DNA of 64,000 nt from Asterochloris sp. CNOR1 (GCA_963969365.1 OZ017748.1:930001-994000); one strand, 5' to 3'. Numbered from the stretch's first letter, positions 11,716 through 24,900 are shown. Translations and numbers: made by a program. Notes: generated from the sequence alone by a model not told the origin.

Positions 11716-14700
11716 ATGATGACTGCACCAGAGCTCAGGAGTGAATGGATCCACTGCCTGGCTGTAGTCCTCTTTGATCTGGACATCGGTCACCAGCTTG
11801 AGCAGTGCTACCCTCGAGATGCACTTAGTGTTGCAGAGCAGGGAGATGTGGCGTTCCATGCCTTCCCAGTATGTCATGAGGCAACTGCAGACTGTAGATG
11901 TCCACAGGCCACCTGCAGTGCTGACAGCAGTATGCCCTGCAGGACTCTATGTCAATGGAACTCCACTCCTGTAGCAGCGTGCGCGACAGGTGCTGCCCCT
12001 GCATGGCCAGCCCTGCTTATCACCCAGTCCTGCAGGTGTGCACCTGACGTCAAGGTGCTTCTTCCTTCTTGCAGCACCTTCTTCTTTCGCATGTGGCGGC
12101 GGGGCATCCCCCAGCCAGTGGCGGAAGAGAGCAAGGTTGTGGCAGAGGCAGTGGAGGCAGCTGAGCACCCTGAGCAGCTAGGCCATGACGCAGCCCCAGC
12201 AACCGTCCCGTGGCAGGGCATCGATGAGGATGCTGCCGTGCCCAACCCCCAGCTGGTTGATGCTGCTGAGGGCTCCTCTCAACCTGGGAGTGTGCTGTAC
12301 GGGTAAGCCATGATCTCACCGGCCCAGCGGAAGGCAGGCAGGGCACGAATTTTCGTGCTGGTGGACGGCTGTCAGTCTGTCAGATGAGTGAGACAAAGCC
12401 CAGAAATCCCAGCACCAGTCTGCTCACCAGGCATGCTGTATGGCTGCAAAGCACTGTCCTCATGCCTCCTGCAGCCCCACCTGGCAGCCCTGCAGTATGG
12501 CTGCCATCACCATTACTGCACTGCCCGCTATCGGGAATGGTCGCAGCCACGTGCACCTGCTCCCTGCAGGTTTGTCTTCTGCCGGCAGCGTCAGGATGAG
12601 CGGTTGCGGAGGGGGGGAGAACAGAAGTCTCTGGTCGTCCTCTCAGAGCTCCCCTTCAGTAGCGTGCTGGGCATGTTGGCGCAGTATGCTGGTCCTTTGT
12701 ACTTCAACAGGGGGCCTGTTGCCCTGCAAGAGGCAAGCAGTCAGGGTCACGGCATGTCATGCATGGCTGTGCTGTCCTGGGACCCTGCCAAACAGCTGAG
12801 CCTTGATGGATGGTGGTTGCGGCTGTCAGAACATGTGCAGATGTAAAGCAAATCCCTGCAGTTAGACAAGCCCCAACCTTGCAGGGCTGCCAAGGTGGCC
12901 TTGAGGCTACATAGCTTTGCAGTGTCGCTGCTGTGCTGCTGGCTCACACCGACCCTTCCCGCTTAGGTGTACAGCACAAGATACCCTGGAGTGCAAGAAG
13001 CCCTGCCCTTGCAGCGCTCCTTGATGTCCCCAAGGTACAACAGCGTCACACTGCCGCTGCCTTGCTGCTGGCTCACACTGGCCACTGCCTGCACTGCCAG
13101 GTCTACAGAGAAACCCTGGAGTGGGACGAGCCGCTGCCCTCGCAGCGCTGCCTGGTCTCCCTGGGGCAGAATAGTTTCACGGCGCCGCTGCCTCCAGCTG
13201 GCACGCTGCCACAGCCAGCACCGCCTCTCCATGAGGAAGAGGCCCTGGCAGAGCCTACCTGGATGGACATTGCCAGGATGCCTGGCTCGCCTGAGACGCT
13301 CAGCAGCATGCAGGGCGTCTTCCACGAGGTGACTCGGCACTCAGCCTGTCACGCTCAGGGGCTGGGAGTGCCGGCCTGCATAATACAGTCTAGTAGGGTG
13401 GCCTCAGGGGGAAAGGCGACCTGCCTAGCTCACTTGGCGTCAAACATGTGCAAGTCACCAGGGAGCCTCAACAGCATACAGGACGCCTGGCGTGAGGTTA
13501 CCAGGCGCTCTGCTTGGCGGTGCCATAAGCAGGGCCTGCAGGTCTGTGGCTGTTGTGCTCGATACAGGGTGGCATGAGGGCTGAGCGCACCCAGATGGAC
13601 ATTGTCAGGCAATTTAGCTTCAGAAATGCACACATCACCAGGGAGGCTAAATGGCATACCAAATGCCTTCTGCAATGGTCAGTCAGCACGGTGCTAGAAT
13701 TAGCTCATCCTCCTGGAGGGCTGGATTTGCTGTCAGAGAGGCCGAACAGCATGCAGCCTTTCGTGAGGCGACTTCTTGATCTGCTGCTTGGCCATTCAAA
13801 GAGCAAGACAGGCAGAGGGTCCCTCCCTGCAGCCGCTCTTCTTGGAGGCAGCATCGAGCTGCACAGTTTATGATGCAGCCATCCATTCATGCGTCATGGT
13901 ATGGGCTGGTGGCACACTCAAGGCAGTATGGCCATCCTCATGTCAGGCATTGCGGGGGCCACTGCTTCTTGCTTGCTGGGTAGGTCGTTGCACTATGGCT
14001 TCAGGGCTGCTTATGCAGTCTGCAGGCTGGCGATGCGCAACTGACAACCCTGGGTTGCCTTTCTATGGACAACACCTTCCTGTGTGTCCCTAAGGAGGCA
14101 GGCGTTGGCTGCGCCAGCCTCTTTTAGCATTGACATCTTCACCATGCCCCCCAAAAAAGTTGCTGTGCGCCACAGGCATGCACAGGCAGTGCAACCTCCC
14201 TGACAGCTGACTTCCTCCTTCTGCAGGCAGACATCTTCAGCCCTGTGCGCACCTACCTAGAAAGGCTGTGGAGCCTCTGGGAGATGATGCTGCTGGCCAA
14301 GCCCATCATGGTGGTGGCCCCAACGCCAGGTAACTTCTAGACAGTCACATCGGGCTCTGCTACTGACCAAGCCCAGCATGGCACTGCAATGGGGCACTGC
14401 AATGGGACCAACTGCTGAGCAGTGATTCCTGGTGCACCAACATTTGCTAAGTCATTGCCCCACAGCCAGGTAAGCTTTACCCCCTCACATCCTCAGATGC
14501 ACCAAGACCACAGGCCTGCCTGTCTCCAAAACCATGCAGTGCTCTCCCCCTCCACTTTGTTATGCCAGAGTCCATGCCTGCATACAGGCTTCCCCTGTCT
14601 CCACCTCAGATACAGTTCAGCTCTGTAGGGGACTGCTCAGCCACTGTGGGGGCGTTGATCAGCCTCATCACGCCAGTGCCCTACGCTGCTGACTTCCGGC

Positions 14701-17700
14701 CGTACTTTACCATTCATGACCCAGCCTTCCAGGCCATGGCAGATGCACAGGTTCCTACCAAGGGCAGCAAGCTCCCCCGCTTGCTGGGAGTCACCAACCT
14801 GTACTTTCTGAAGGCAAGCCCTCTTGAACTGCTCTGGAGCGGGAGAGGTTGCACTCAGGCCTCTCTGTGTCAGTGATGACAGCCAGCAGTCAAGGGCCAT
14901 GGACCCTGCCTGCACGGGCCCTGGCTGCTGGGGTGACCTGATTGCGTGCACTCTGAGGGTAGGCTGCGACCCGGGGCAGGGGAGGGGAGGGGGGGGGGGG
15001 GGGCGGGGGACGTGGTTGTGCTGCATCTGTTGGGCCCACGGCATCCCTGCTGGCTAGGACTGATTGAGCTGTGCCTCCTCGAGGCAAGCCATTCAAGAGT
15101 GCTGTGGGGCGGGAGGTGTGGCATGGGTGTGATTCAAGCTGAAAGGATCTCTGCTCTTGGCTATCACTCACCTGAAGAGATCCTGGCCGTGTATGTGGTT
15201 ATGCCATTTGCAAGAAAGCAAAACCTGCTGACAGATGGCTCTTCCAGCTTTGTCTGCCATCCTCATAGCCCTCATTGCTGTCTGTTTTGCATCAAGCTTT
15301 CAGCTCTGACACCTGCTGCCCATGCCTTGCTGGTGACAGATCACCACATGCCTGGCTGGTGATCTGTCACCAGCAAGGCATGGGCAGCAGGTGTCAGCAG
15401 CAATACGTAACTTCACTGTGTACCCCTCTGTGTGCAGGCCCTGCCGCCATGGCCCTCAGTGCTGTCTGTGGGCACCAAGCCTTCCCGCTCTGACACTGGC
15501 GGGTCAGGCACAGCAGGAGCCAATGGCAGCGATGAAGGGGACCCCTCTCGGCTGGGCCGCCTGAATCCGGCAAATGCCTTGCGGGCAGTGCGGCGGCGGA
15601 CACCCCAGTGCCTCTTGTCAGAGCACTGCCTTGCGCTGTGGACCGACCACCGCCCCACGTGCACACCAGACAGGGCGCTGATGAGCAGGTCAGCGGGGAT
15701 GCACAGCCTCAAGCACAGCAGCCATCTGCTGGTTGGCTGCTCTGTGCAGTGAATGGCCTGCATGTCAAAGCAGGCGGTGATGGGCAGGTTAGTGGGACAC
15801 GCCGGCTGCTGCACAGCAGCCATCTGCTGGTTGGCTGCTCTGTGCAGTGAATTGCCTGCATGTCAAAGCAGGCGGTGATGGGCAGGTTAGTGGGACACGC
15901 CGGCTGCTGCACAGCAGCCTTCCTCCAGGGTACTTTTTGGTGGGCAATGGCTGTACAGAGCCTCACCTGCATGTTGGGCTGGTCACTGGGATGCGCAGGC
16001 CGTTGCACAGCAGCTGGGAGAGGTCTGTGCTGTTGCAAGGTGGCCAACTACCTGCAAGCCAAACAGGCTCTTGCCAGCAGGTCAGTGGGGTGTATGGGCT
16101 ATTCCTGAGCCATCAAAGGTGAGCTCTGTATCTTCAGAAAGTCCTCAGCCAGCGCTGGCTGTGCAGGACAGTGCTGAGGAGCACTCACAGAGGCCAGGTT
16201 GGCAGCCTCAACGTCTGCACCTTGCAGCACTGTGCATGTGCAGGCTCCAGGTGCTGTGAGACCTCTGAAAGCTAGCGCCTGTACTGCAGTGCTGCTGCAG
16301 CAAAGCTGTGCTCATTCAGCATCCTGGGGTCGCGTACCAGGATGCCTGCTGCAGCAGCAGCAGCAGTTTCCAAGTTCCAACCCCTGGACCTGTGCTTCAG
16401 GCTGACTTGCTGTATGCAGCAGCGGCAGCTGACCTGCTCTCCGCAATTCTCCCGCCCTGTGCTACAGGCTGATGAAGATCATGCCTGCGGATGCGCCTAG
16501 CAAACTAGCACGCATAGGGCTGGCTAACTCGACTGCCCTGCGCCGCCATTTTGTGGAGTTGACGCGCGCTGTGCTGGAGCCCTTCAGCCCCTACTGCAGG
16601 GGTAACGGGCCCCCGCCTGGGCAGGTGTGCACATGCCTGCACTACTTGCTTGTTGGCATCTGCCATTCCCATGTTTATGTTGAGTGGTGAGATGATTGGC
16701 TGGCAGCAGCTGCAAGTCTCTTTGGTTTGCGTACAGGTTGCAGTCTGCCCCACCGTGTGACACCCAGTGTTGGCTGCTCTGCTGCAAGCCTGCCAGTGGA
16801 TGCGACCTGAACATGGCCACATAGCTGATTGTCTCGTATTGCTGCCAAAACAAGGTCATTGTGTTGGCAGCTGGCCAAAACATGCAGAGGCGTCTGCACT
16901 CACTGCACAGCCGCAGGACCTGACATCCGGCAGTTGTGTTTTGTGCAGAATCCAGTGCCATCCAAGGGACCTGCACACCTGCGCCCTTTTAGCCATCAGG
17001 AGTTTCTGGAGGATCTGGACAATGTCCAGCTGCCGGCCATGCTCCTCGAACGCCTCCAGTCCCAGGCGAGCATTGCCTGACGGTCATGGCATTTTTGCAC
17101 TAGTCAGGACAACCTTGATGCCTTTACTTGTGGCTGAGAAGGCTTGCTAGTTGTGGTCTACGTCTTGCACATAACAGTTGCTCTCAATAGGTATGCTCTC
17201 AGTTCAATGAGCAAAACTTCCTTGTCATCAAGCTGTGCACTGCTGGGTGTTCAGGCTGCCAGCCAATTATCTTGAGCCTCTGAGGGAGGCAGTGCCCGAA
17301 TGACTTCTGTTCATGATCTGTGCTTGTTGAACACACAGCCCAGTGACTGCAGGTAGAGGTGCTTCCCATGAGGCACTCCCCTGCCGTACAGCTTTCAGAT
17401 TCACTGCTGCATACCTGGCATTCTGCGTACCTGCACCTGTGGCACTGGCGCTCGCCCCACAAACACACTGACTGTGGTGATGCTGCATGCAGGCCAACTG
17501 CATCGCATTCTACCGGCAGTTCCTGGAGTCGCCCAACTTCATGTGCTGGTTCGAACGCCAGCGCAAGGCGGCCTGGGACTGGCAGGTGCATGACTTGAGA
17601 TCCAGCTGCAGAGCATGCCAAACACAACAAGCGCTCTTCTGCCGAGCTTGTGCATGCTCAGCTTGAGGGGAAACACCTTTGGCCTCCTTTCAGCTGCTAT

Positions 17701-18747
17701 ATGCAGTTGTTGCAGGCGCTGAATGGCACCGACACCAGGCACGCAGTAAGCACTGCCAGCGTGCCTCTCTGGAGCCTGGCATCACTGCGGCTCGTGCCAG
17801 TGAAGCACACTTGTTGCTGCGCTCAGAGCTGCAAGCATGCCTGGCCGTGCAGGAGGCAGCCTGGCGGCTGGCCTCAGCTGAGCGCGGCACCACCGAGAGC
17901 CTCACCCCTCTGGCTGAGCAGATGGGGGATGTGGAGATGGTGCAGGTGTGTCACACATGCAAGACATGACCACATTCCAGCGTCCACCTTCTACAATACC
18001 TTGCTTTGGTTGTGTGTCAGGCTGCACGGCTCATTGGCGATCCTACTGTGGTGAATTTGGCATGCGCCTTAGGCTCCTAACTGTGCCCTGCACAGCATAG
18101 GTTCATGCTTGCAAAAGATCAAGTCACCTTGCACAAGCCTCGACGTCATGGTGCAGGCGCTGGATGAGCTTGAGAGTGAGCTCAGGGACGCAAATGAGGT
18201 GGCCTACCACCCTGGTGCTGCGCCAACGGTGAGCTGAGGGTCACTTGATGTCGTTACAAAGCGGCCTGTGCTGGGGCTGGAAGAGTATTGCTGTTGCTTT
18301 CAAGACAGCTCAGCCTAGGCCAGCCGAGGCAGCTCAGTTGTTCCCTGCAGGCACGGATGAAGGTGCTCACGCTGCAGCAGCAGATCAGCGGTCTGTACAA
18401 GGCCATGCCACGAGACTTGAAGCAGCTGCTCCTCTCAAGCCCTCAGCGGGCTGCTGTGCTCCAGGCCTCAGATCCGGACTGGCAGGTGAGACATAGGACA
18501 CCAGCAGGCTGCTCAGATTACAGCTGCTTGTGCATGGAGGCTGGACAAACAGGGCCGCAGTAGCAAGGCTGCTCAGGTTGATGTTGGCGCTCTGCAGGCT
18601 TTCAACCCTGACGCTGTGAATGCCAATGGCTCGCCACAACATGGTCGCGGTGTCATTGCAGCGGCCACCAGCATGTTGGCCCGTCACTATGAGCAGGGCC
18701 CATCACACAGTAGCCCCTCAACCCCCATCTCACAGATGCTCCCCTAG
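11716..18747 (+). CDS. DENND6: DENND6-type DENN-domain protein (putative Rab exchange factor)
   Basis: DENND6 proteins promote GDP/GTP exchange on Rab GTPases (Rab14 in animals) in endosomal recycling. The first exon starts at 11716 with MMTAPELR and contains WIHCLAVVLFDLDIG and QCYPRD, matching the uDENN start. Other exons: 12075-12300 (FFFRMWRRG), 12570-12731 (FVFCRQRQDERLRRG, KSLVVLSELPF), about 13103-13327, 14227-14331 (LWEMMLLAKPIMVVAPTP), about 14611-14813 (PYAADFRPYFTIHD, LLGVTNLYFLK), 15439-15690, 16467-16603 (LRRHFVELTRAVLEP), about 16950-17065, 17493-17583 (FYRQFLESPNF), about 17716-17945, 18154-18231, 18352-18485 and 18597-18747 (ends QMLP). Order and content follow human DENND6A throughout. 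The exon at about 17716-17945 carries an insertion relative to the animal protein. The exon 1-2 junction is unresolved: the obvious donor at 11869 and acceptor before 12075 differ in phase. Introns are rich in local repeats. Confidence 0.92.
12940..13060 (+). repeat. Decayed copy of a DENND6 exon
   Basis: The intron segment beginning GTGTACAGCACAAGATACCC (12967) aligns with the true exon GTCTACAGAGAAACCCTGG (about 13103), including the preceding CTGCTGGCTCACAC tract. Both share CCTGGAGTG and the block around CTGCCC(T)GCAGCGCT. Small indels shift its frame relative to the real exon. Confidence 0.75.
13410..13800 (+). repeat. Three decayed copies of a DENND6 exon end
   Basis: Segments near 13450-13520, 13590-13660 and 13720-13790 each resemble the exon end and donor at 13270-13345 (encoding SPETLSSMQGVFHE). 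The clearest is the first, AACAGCATACAGGACGCCTG, aligned to AGCAGCATGCAGGGCGTCTT. The spacing is about 140-170 bp. Confidence 0.7.
14365..14475 (+). repeat. Decayed copy of the exon end encoding LAKPIMVVAPTP
   Basis: CTGACCAAGCCCAGCATGG near 14363 and GCCCCACAGCCAGGTAAG near 14456 echo CTGGCCAAGCCCATCATGG and GCCCCAACGCCAGGTAAC at the true exon end and donor (about 14295-14335). The GTAAG donor itself is copied. Confidence 0.65.
14988..15009. repeat. Poly-G tract
   Basis: A G-run interrupted by a single C in a DENND6 intron. It is a potential G-quadruplex on the transcribed RNA. Confidence 0.85.
15306..15397. repeat. Perfect 41-bp inverted repeat with 10-nt loop
   Basis: The left arm 15306-15346 and right arm 15357-15397 are exact reverse complements over all 41 positions, separated by CATGCCTGGC. 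The arms begin CTGACACCTGCTGCCCATGC and end GGGCAGCAGGTGTCAG. It lies in the DENND6 intron before the exon at 15439. Confidence 0.95.
15716..15930 (+). repeat. 98-bp tandem repeat after a DENND6 exon
   Basis: Two units (15716-15813, 15814-15911) and the start of a third begin CAGCAGCCATCTGCTGG. Each contains GGCGGTGATGGGCAGGTTAG, a copy of the exon end and donor GGCGCTGATGAGCAGGTCAG at about 15674. A further relic, CCAGCAGGTCAGTGGGG, is near 16074. The units differ at only a few positions. Confidence 0.9.
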
Positions 18748-18970
18748 TATTTGCTCAAACACAGTCGAACAACCACTCCGAACTAGCTACATGGCTTGCA
18801 ACTGACGCCATGCTTTTTTGCTTCATCAGGCCTTCATGCATTCACTTCTAGTTGTTTTGCAGATCTTGCTGTTGACTTGACCGTTGCATGCAGTTGACAC
18901 TGCGAGGTACCAGCCCCCAGCATTGCACACTGGCATGTGGCCTCCGGTTTCGCAACATCGCTAACAAAAC

Positions 18971-21900
18971 ATGTCCGGTAGTGAGGACGTTACAGAGTTG
19001 AGGCAAAGACTCTCCAAGCTCGGGATCAACATGACAATGTCTAATAGGAGCAGTCCAGCCAGCAGCCCAGAAAAGGGAAGGGCGCCCATGAGACTTGAGG
19101 CAGGTTCTTACTGGGAAGGCGTTGTCTCAGCAGACGAATACTCGCTGAGGCTGCCATGTTGCTGGTGTTGCAGGGTCAGACAGAAGCTGCACCTGCTGCA
19201 GGGCTGGCAAGGTGACCTTACGATGCAACATGCCCTGTGAAGCCAGCTGCCGTCACTTGGGATGGTTTACATTTATGTCTTGCAGATGCTACTCTTCTGC
19301 TGAGTTGCACAAGTCAGCAGCTTGCCCATGCATTCCATCCATGTGCCCATGCATCAGATTCCTCCTGCTGCTCTGCAGCCCTCTGGATGAGCTCAAGCGC
19401 CTGCTGGACCGCTGCGCTCAAGTCAATGCTGCGCTGGACAAGACCGACCAAGCCGCTGCCAGCAGCAGCTTGCAGGCCGGGGGACAAGGTTTGTCAGATG
19501 CAGTACAGCGTGGGGCGGGTGCAGATGTCCAGGGCTCTGATTTGCCAGCAGCTTCAGGTATGCCCTTTGCCATTTTGGCCTGAGCAAGATGGTGAGGGCA
19601 GTTGCTGATAGCCCAGCAAGCGCAGGTCAAGGCTGAGCAATCAGTGCTGGTTGTCCTGGGTGCTGCAAGTTGACCGGGGGCACAAAAGTCGACAGATGCA
19701 GTGGAGCTTTGAGGCAGCCGCCGCTGATGGACATGGCTCTGGTGCAGCAGGCGCCATAGCTGCGATGAGCACAATCTGAGATCAGAAGGTGCCTGAAACG
19801 CATTCCACCAGTGCTGCTGCAACTGTTGCAGCAGAAAGGTACCATCACACGGCCATGATGCCCAAGGACTGCAGGCAGCTTGTGCCAAGGATTTGCCTGT
19901 CCCAGTGCGCGGGCCAGCACTGGAGCTGCTCACCCTGCCTGCTGCAGGACTGACGCCAGCAAAGTCCACGGTGCAGGGCAGGTGGCGGTTGTGGCTCATC
20001 ACTGTAGCACGCCATCTCCCCCTGCTACAGGGACTGCAACAGTTTCTGCACAGAGTGCCTACGAGGAATTGGAGGCCCACAGAGCTGGTCTGCTGCTGCA
20101 GGCACTGCCCCAGACTCCGCACAGACTGCACACGAGGGACTGGACGCCACTCTAGCAGGTCTGCTGCAACCACAGGGCGCCCAAGCGCTGGGCGGACCTG
20201 AGGCCAGCAGCAGTCCCAAGCGCCCTCGCAGCCCTGGGAGGCCGTCTACTGCTCCACAGGGGCTGCGGACCTCGGTGCCGGGCCAGAAGGCAGGCAAGGG
20301 TGCTGGCAGGGAGGGGCGCAGCAGGGCTGTGAGGTGAGACAGCACCTCCATGTGACAACCAGCAGATGTTCCTCGACATCGTGTCAGCCTGGGCCCGGCA
20401 GAAGCCGCAGGAGCGCTGCAGGGTGCTGTCTGCTTGAGTGACTGTGCCAGCCAGTCTAGGAAGGGTCACCACGGCAGGGAGGGGCATGCTGGGCTGTGAG
20501 ATACGGCAGCACTTGCATTAGCTGCCAAGCAGCATGGGCAGCTGCTGGCAGCGAGGCGTGGGGCGGGAGGCATGACCGGCTTGTGCTGCATGAACCCCCT
20601 GTCACAGTGCCTTGGCCTGATGCTGGCATGGAGGCAGGGCAAGGTTTCTATGTGATGCCCTGAGCACCTGGAGTCACAGCAGCCATGTGTGAATGGCAAG
20701 CATCAGCGCACCGACCTTCAAATTTATTTGTCAGCTGATGCCCTGCTTGCAAACAGGGATGCCTTCAGGGGGGGGGGAGGATGGACTGCCTCTTTTGCGC
20801 CCACATGGCTGGCAGGTCACAGCCAACAATCTGCCTTTGCTGCTCCACAGACGTGCACCTGTCGCCCTGCAGAGCCAGCATGCCTGTGCTAGGCTCGCTA
20901 GAAAACCTGCGGGACGAGTCGCCGGTCAGATCGTGGCTGCCCCCCAACTCTGCGCGCTCCCGACGGAGCCATGACAAGGCCTGGAAGTGAGTAATGAGCC
21001 CCTGGATGCTCGCACAAATCAGCTGTCCCAGATCTGTGTCAGCATCTGGGGCCTTTCAGTGGCTATCGTTCATGCATTGCTCTGTAGCCCTGTCAGTCTT
21101 GACAGGCGCGCTGTGGTGCCACAAACCTGTGCCATGTGCTCCTTTATTCCCTGCTTTGTTGAAACTGTCACATGGATTCTCAGACCCTTGTGCTCGATTT
21201 TACAGCAGAAAACACAAGGCAGGAGCCCAGGACAACCGCCCGCCCTTCCGCTCTGCTCTGCCAGCCATGACAGGGCTATTCGATGTGGACAGGGTCAAGC
21301 CAGAGTCTGCTGTGGAAGTCCTCCTCAATAGGTAAGCTAGGCCCCATACATTTCCCAGCCTAGGTGGATGAAAGCAGACCTGCAGCCCCTGGTGGATGAC
21401 AATGTCCAGGCAACTTTAGAGAGCAACCCTTGATGTTCCTGTTGAAGGTTGCTTGACCTCATCAGCAGTGGGCTGCTGTCCAAGGCTGCAGCCAGGCCTG
21501 TGCCCTGGCCTGCCCTGCAATGCTTGTTGCCGCGGCCGCTTGATCGGCCCAAGCCATCACCAGGAGCCATCACAAGGAACCGCATCAAAGTCCGGGTGAA
21601 GACGCTGTTGCCAGCAGATGCCCGCGTGCTGCAGAGTCATGCCCACCACATCAGCGGCCTCTGGTACCGCCGACATGTTGCCCCCTGTGTCTGCTGGCTT
21701 CACACTGCCCCTTGCTCGCAGGGCCACCCGGGCCGTGCCCCTGCGCCTGCACAGTTACACTCACGCTGCCTGCTGCCAGCCAAATTTTTCTTTTAGACTG
21801 TCGCCCCTTCCCTGCAGGGTGAAGGAGCTGGAGGATGCCTGGATGGCAGACAAGGCACTGTACCGACGGGATGCCCAGGAGCAACGCCGGCGCTGCCATG

Positions 21901-24900
21901 CCCTGGAGCTTGAGCATGAGAAGCTGCAGGTGAGGCAGCCTGAACCAGCTGTGAGGCACGGGGTCAAGGTATCGAAAACATCCCGTAGCACCAAACCGCT
22001 GCAGGTGAGCCATGAGGCACAGCCCGATTTCAGGTGCTTCATGTTGGCTCAATGAGACGCCTTGGTGCTAAAGCATGAGTGGCTGCATGCGAGGATCGTC
22101 ATTGTGCCTGGCAAATGTGCTGCTCTTGCTCAGCCGTTGCTGCATACTCTGCTCTGACTGCATGGGGCATGGATTAGTCTTTAGCATCCGCAACTTGCGT
22201 AGGACTCTCAGGCCAGTCCCATGCTGTGCGCAGAGGGCATGGCAGCAGAAAGCGACTCGCTGGTGACCCGAGAGGCAGCCCTACATGTTCTCAATGCTTA
22301 GCTGCACGGTTGCCATACTCAATATGCCAGCCCCACGCTGTGTGCAGAGAGCAAACAGCCAGGACAAGGACCTCACTGACCTCAAGGCTGCTCTGCGCTC
22401 CACATGCATGCTCCCTGTTGTGCAGAGGGCCTACCAGCACCGTGGCGGGGAGATGAAAGGCCTCAAGGCAGCCCTGCGCTCCCGCGACCAGCAGCTGCAG
22501 ATTGTGGAGCGCAAGCTGCGTCAGCTGCGCGACGTGGCCAATCACGACACCCAGGAAGTTGCCGAGCAGTTTGGCAAGCTCAAAAGTGAGGGTCAGATAC
22601 ACTTCTTCTGGTGTAGTATTTTTGGGCGTGCAACCTTCTGGGTCTTGCAGCAAATATCGAGCATCCCTTATGCCTGATTGCACAGGCCCCTGCTAGCGCG
22701 GCTTTGGCAAGCTTTTTGATGGAGAGTCCAAAGGGGATTGCTGTCAACTCGGCAAGCTCCTCGATAGACTCTGAAGTAGAAGTTTGCTGTCACATTGCCA
22801 GACACAAGAGACAGCGTATGAGCATGCAGCACTACAGTGCCACTTGATGCATCCAATGTGCATGCCCAGAAATTCTGGCCCTGTCATGTGGCATGGCTGA
22901 TCATTTGCATGCTCCAGATCGGTCATTGTTGGCATCGTGAAAGATGGCAAGCCATGCCTAGCCTCGAAGGGGGACATGCACCAGACAGCGTCAGTTCTGG
23001 TCTTCGTCATGTGCCAGCTATCGTCGCTATCATGAGCTCGTCGCCGCGAAGTCTGCTGTGGTGAACATGGTGCCTGCCCATGCTGCAGGCAAATGCTATG
23101 AGCTGTATGCCCGTATGGCACCGTAGTTGAAGCCAGCAAACAGATCTGCTGCTCAGTGACACCTGCTGACGCCCGCTCTTGGCGTCCATTGGCTGTCTGC
23201 CCTCTTGAAACTGGAGTGGCATGCCTGGTGGTAGTACAGGAACAAGGTGCGGCCTTGCTGCAGGCGAGCGCAATGAGCTGTCCGCCCTGCTGGATGAGGC
23301 TGTCAAGCGCATGGAGGCACTGGAGGCTGCAGGGAGGCAGCGTGGGGAGGACACTGCACTCATGCAGGGGCAGGTGAGACAGAAGACTGCATCTTGTCAG
23401 ATGATTGCATCTCGTCCAGCCATCAGGTGTGGTGAAGCCGGGGGGAATGCATGTCCTGGTGGCAGGCAGGGTGAAGCAGGACACAGCAGCAGCAACCGGG
23501 GGCAGCACTCCAGCAGGGTAAATGGTGCCAAATGCTGGCAGGCAGGGTGAAAGGTTTAGTTTGCTCATGCAGAGGAAGGTGGTTGCTCAGCCTTACCAAT
23601 AGTCAGAGTGGAGCAGATAGCGGCAGCATGAGGAGCAAATGGCGCTCATGCAAAGGGAATCAATGCAATCCCTGGTGTCAGGCAGTGTGATGCCGTGCGC
23701 CACAGCCGTGTGCAGCACTCATGCAGGGGCAGATGCGCCAGACTAGCGCCTTGTCCAGGTGGCCACGCTCATGAAAGGGCAGGTGGACATTGCTAAAAAT
23801 ATTGGATGGAGGTCGCATGCACCGATGCAGGAGGGGGCACTTATGCTGCCTCCTGTACGGCTGAGTGCAGCCTGTCGGGTGCATGTGCCAGTGGCCGCAA
23901 CGCAGACCCACAAGCTCATCACTTCATTTGTGCGACCTGGTTCCCTGTAGGAGTCAACTCTGGAGCAGAGCGGGCTCTTTGTCACAGAGGCTTCTATATG
24001 TAGTCAGCCTGGAGCAGCTTGGCGCCTGCTGAGGGGGGTTGGATGCCGTAATACTTTACAAAAGTCTCTTGGCTGCCATGCAGGTGTCTACACTGGAGGA
24101 AGAACGGGCTCGTGCTGCCCAAGAGGCTCAGGCTGCCCAGCAGAGGGCAGCCGAGTTGCAGGAGGGCAAGCGGCGCTTTGAGTGGCAGTCTGCTCTGCTG
24201 CAGCGCCTCATGGAGGTGCAGCTCAAGCACAACAAGACCAAGACGCAATCGCTCAGGTGCGGTGGCCATGGCCGCTGCATGTCGCCGGCAGCCCGGCCCT
24301 GCTGAGGCCACAGGAGCAATGTGCTCACGAAGCATGCACATCCAAGTCGGCAGGGCACAGATGCTTCCCTGCCATGCTGGGGAATGAGTAGAGTGCAGAG
24401 CCAACCTTCTTCACGACATGGATGCCACTGCTCGGTCGCCTTTACAGGCCCATGCTGGCCTGCTCCCGCCCCCTTGCGGCAGGCTTTTGCTTACTTTGTG
24501 GCTGGAGGGTCAGCTGATGCCTTCCCAATGCTGGCTGTAATCGTGCAGTCAGATGGCCCCTTGCCCTCTTGATAATCGCTACTTGCAGCAAGCCTGTCAT
24601 AGTTGACACAGTAACCCTAGTTGACATCACCACCACAGGCCTGAAGGGGCGCCTGGAGTTGTGTCCCCTGTGCAGGCGCATGCTGGAGTCCGACTTGGTG
24701 CCCATTGAGGAGGTGATTGCCAGTATTGGCGTCAGCAGCAGCAGTGATAGCGAGGACAGCTCAGAGGGTGATGCGGAGGCCAGCAGCCAGGAGGGCGATG
24801 TTCAGGTATGTGGCAGTGGCTGTGGTTGGTGCCTTCCATTTCCATCGCTCCCGCTTATTCATTGTGCATCATGCCAGCATGTGTCTTCTGCAAGTATGTG

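Noticed and set aside
13103-13577. Long plus frame continuing past the DENND6 exon at 13327
   Set aside because: The extension is the array of decayed exon-end copies; DENND6 homology resumes only at 14227.
16340-16372. CAG/GCA triplet run
   Set aside because: A short imperfect microsatellite in a DENND6 intron, in keeping with the CAG-rich background.
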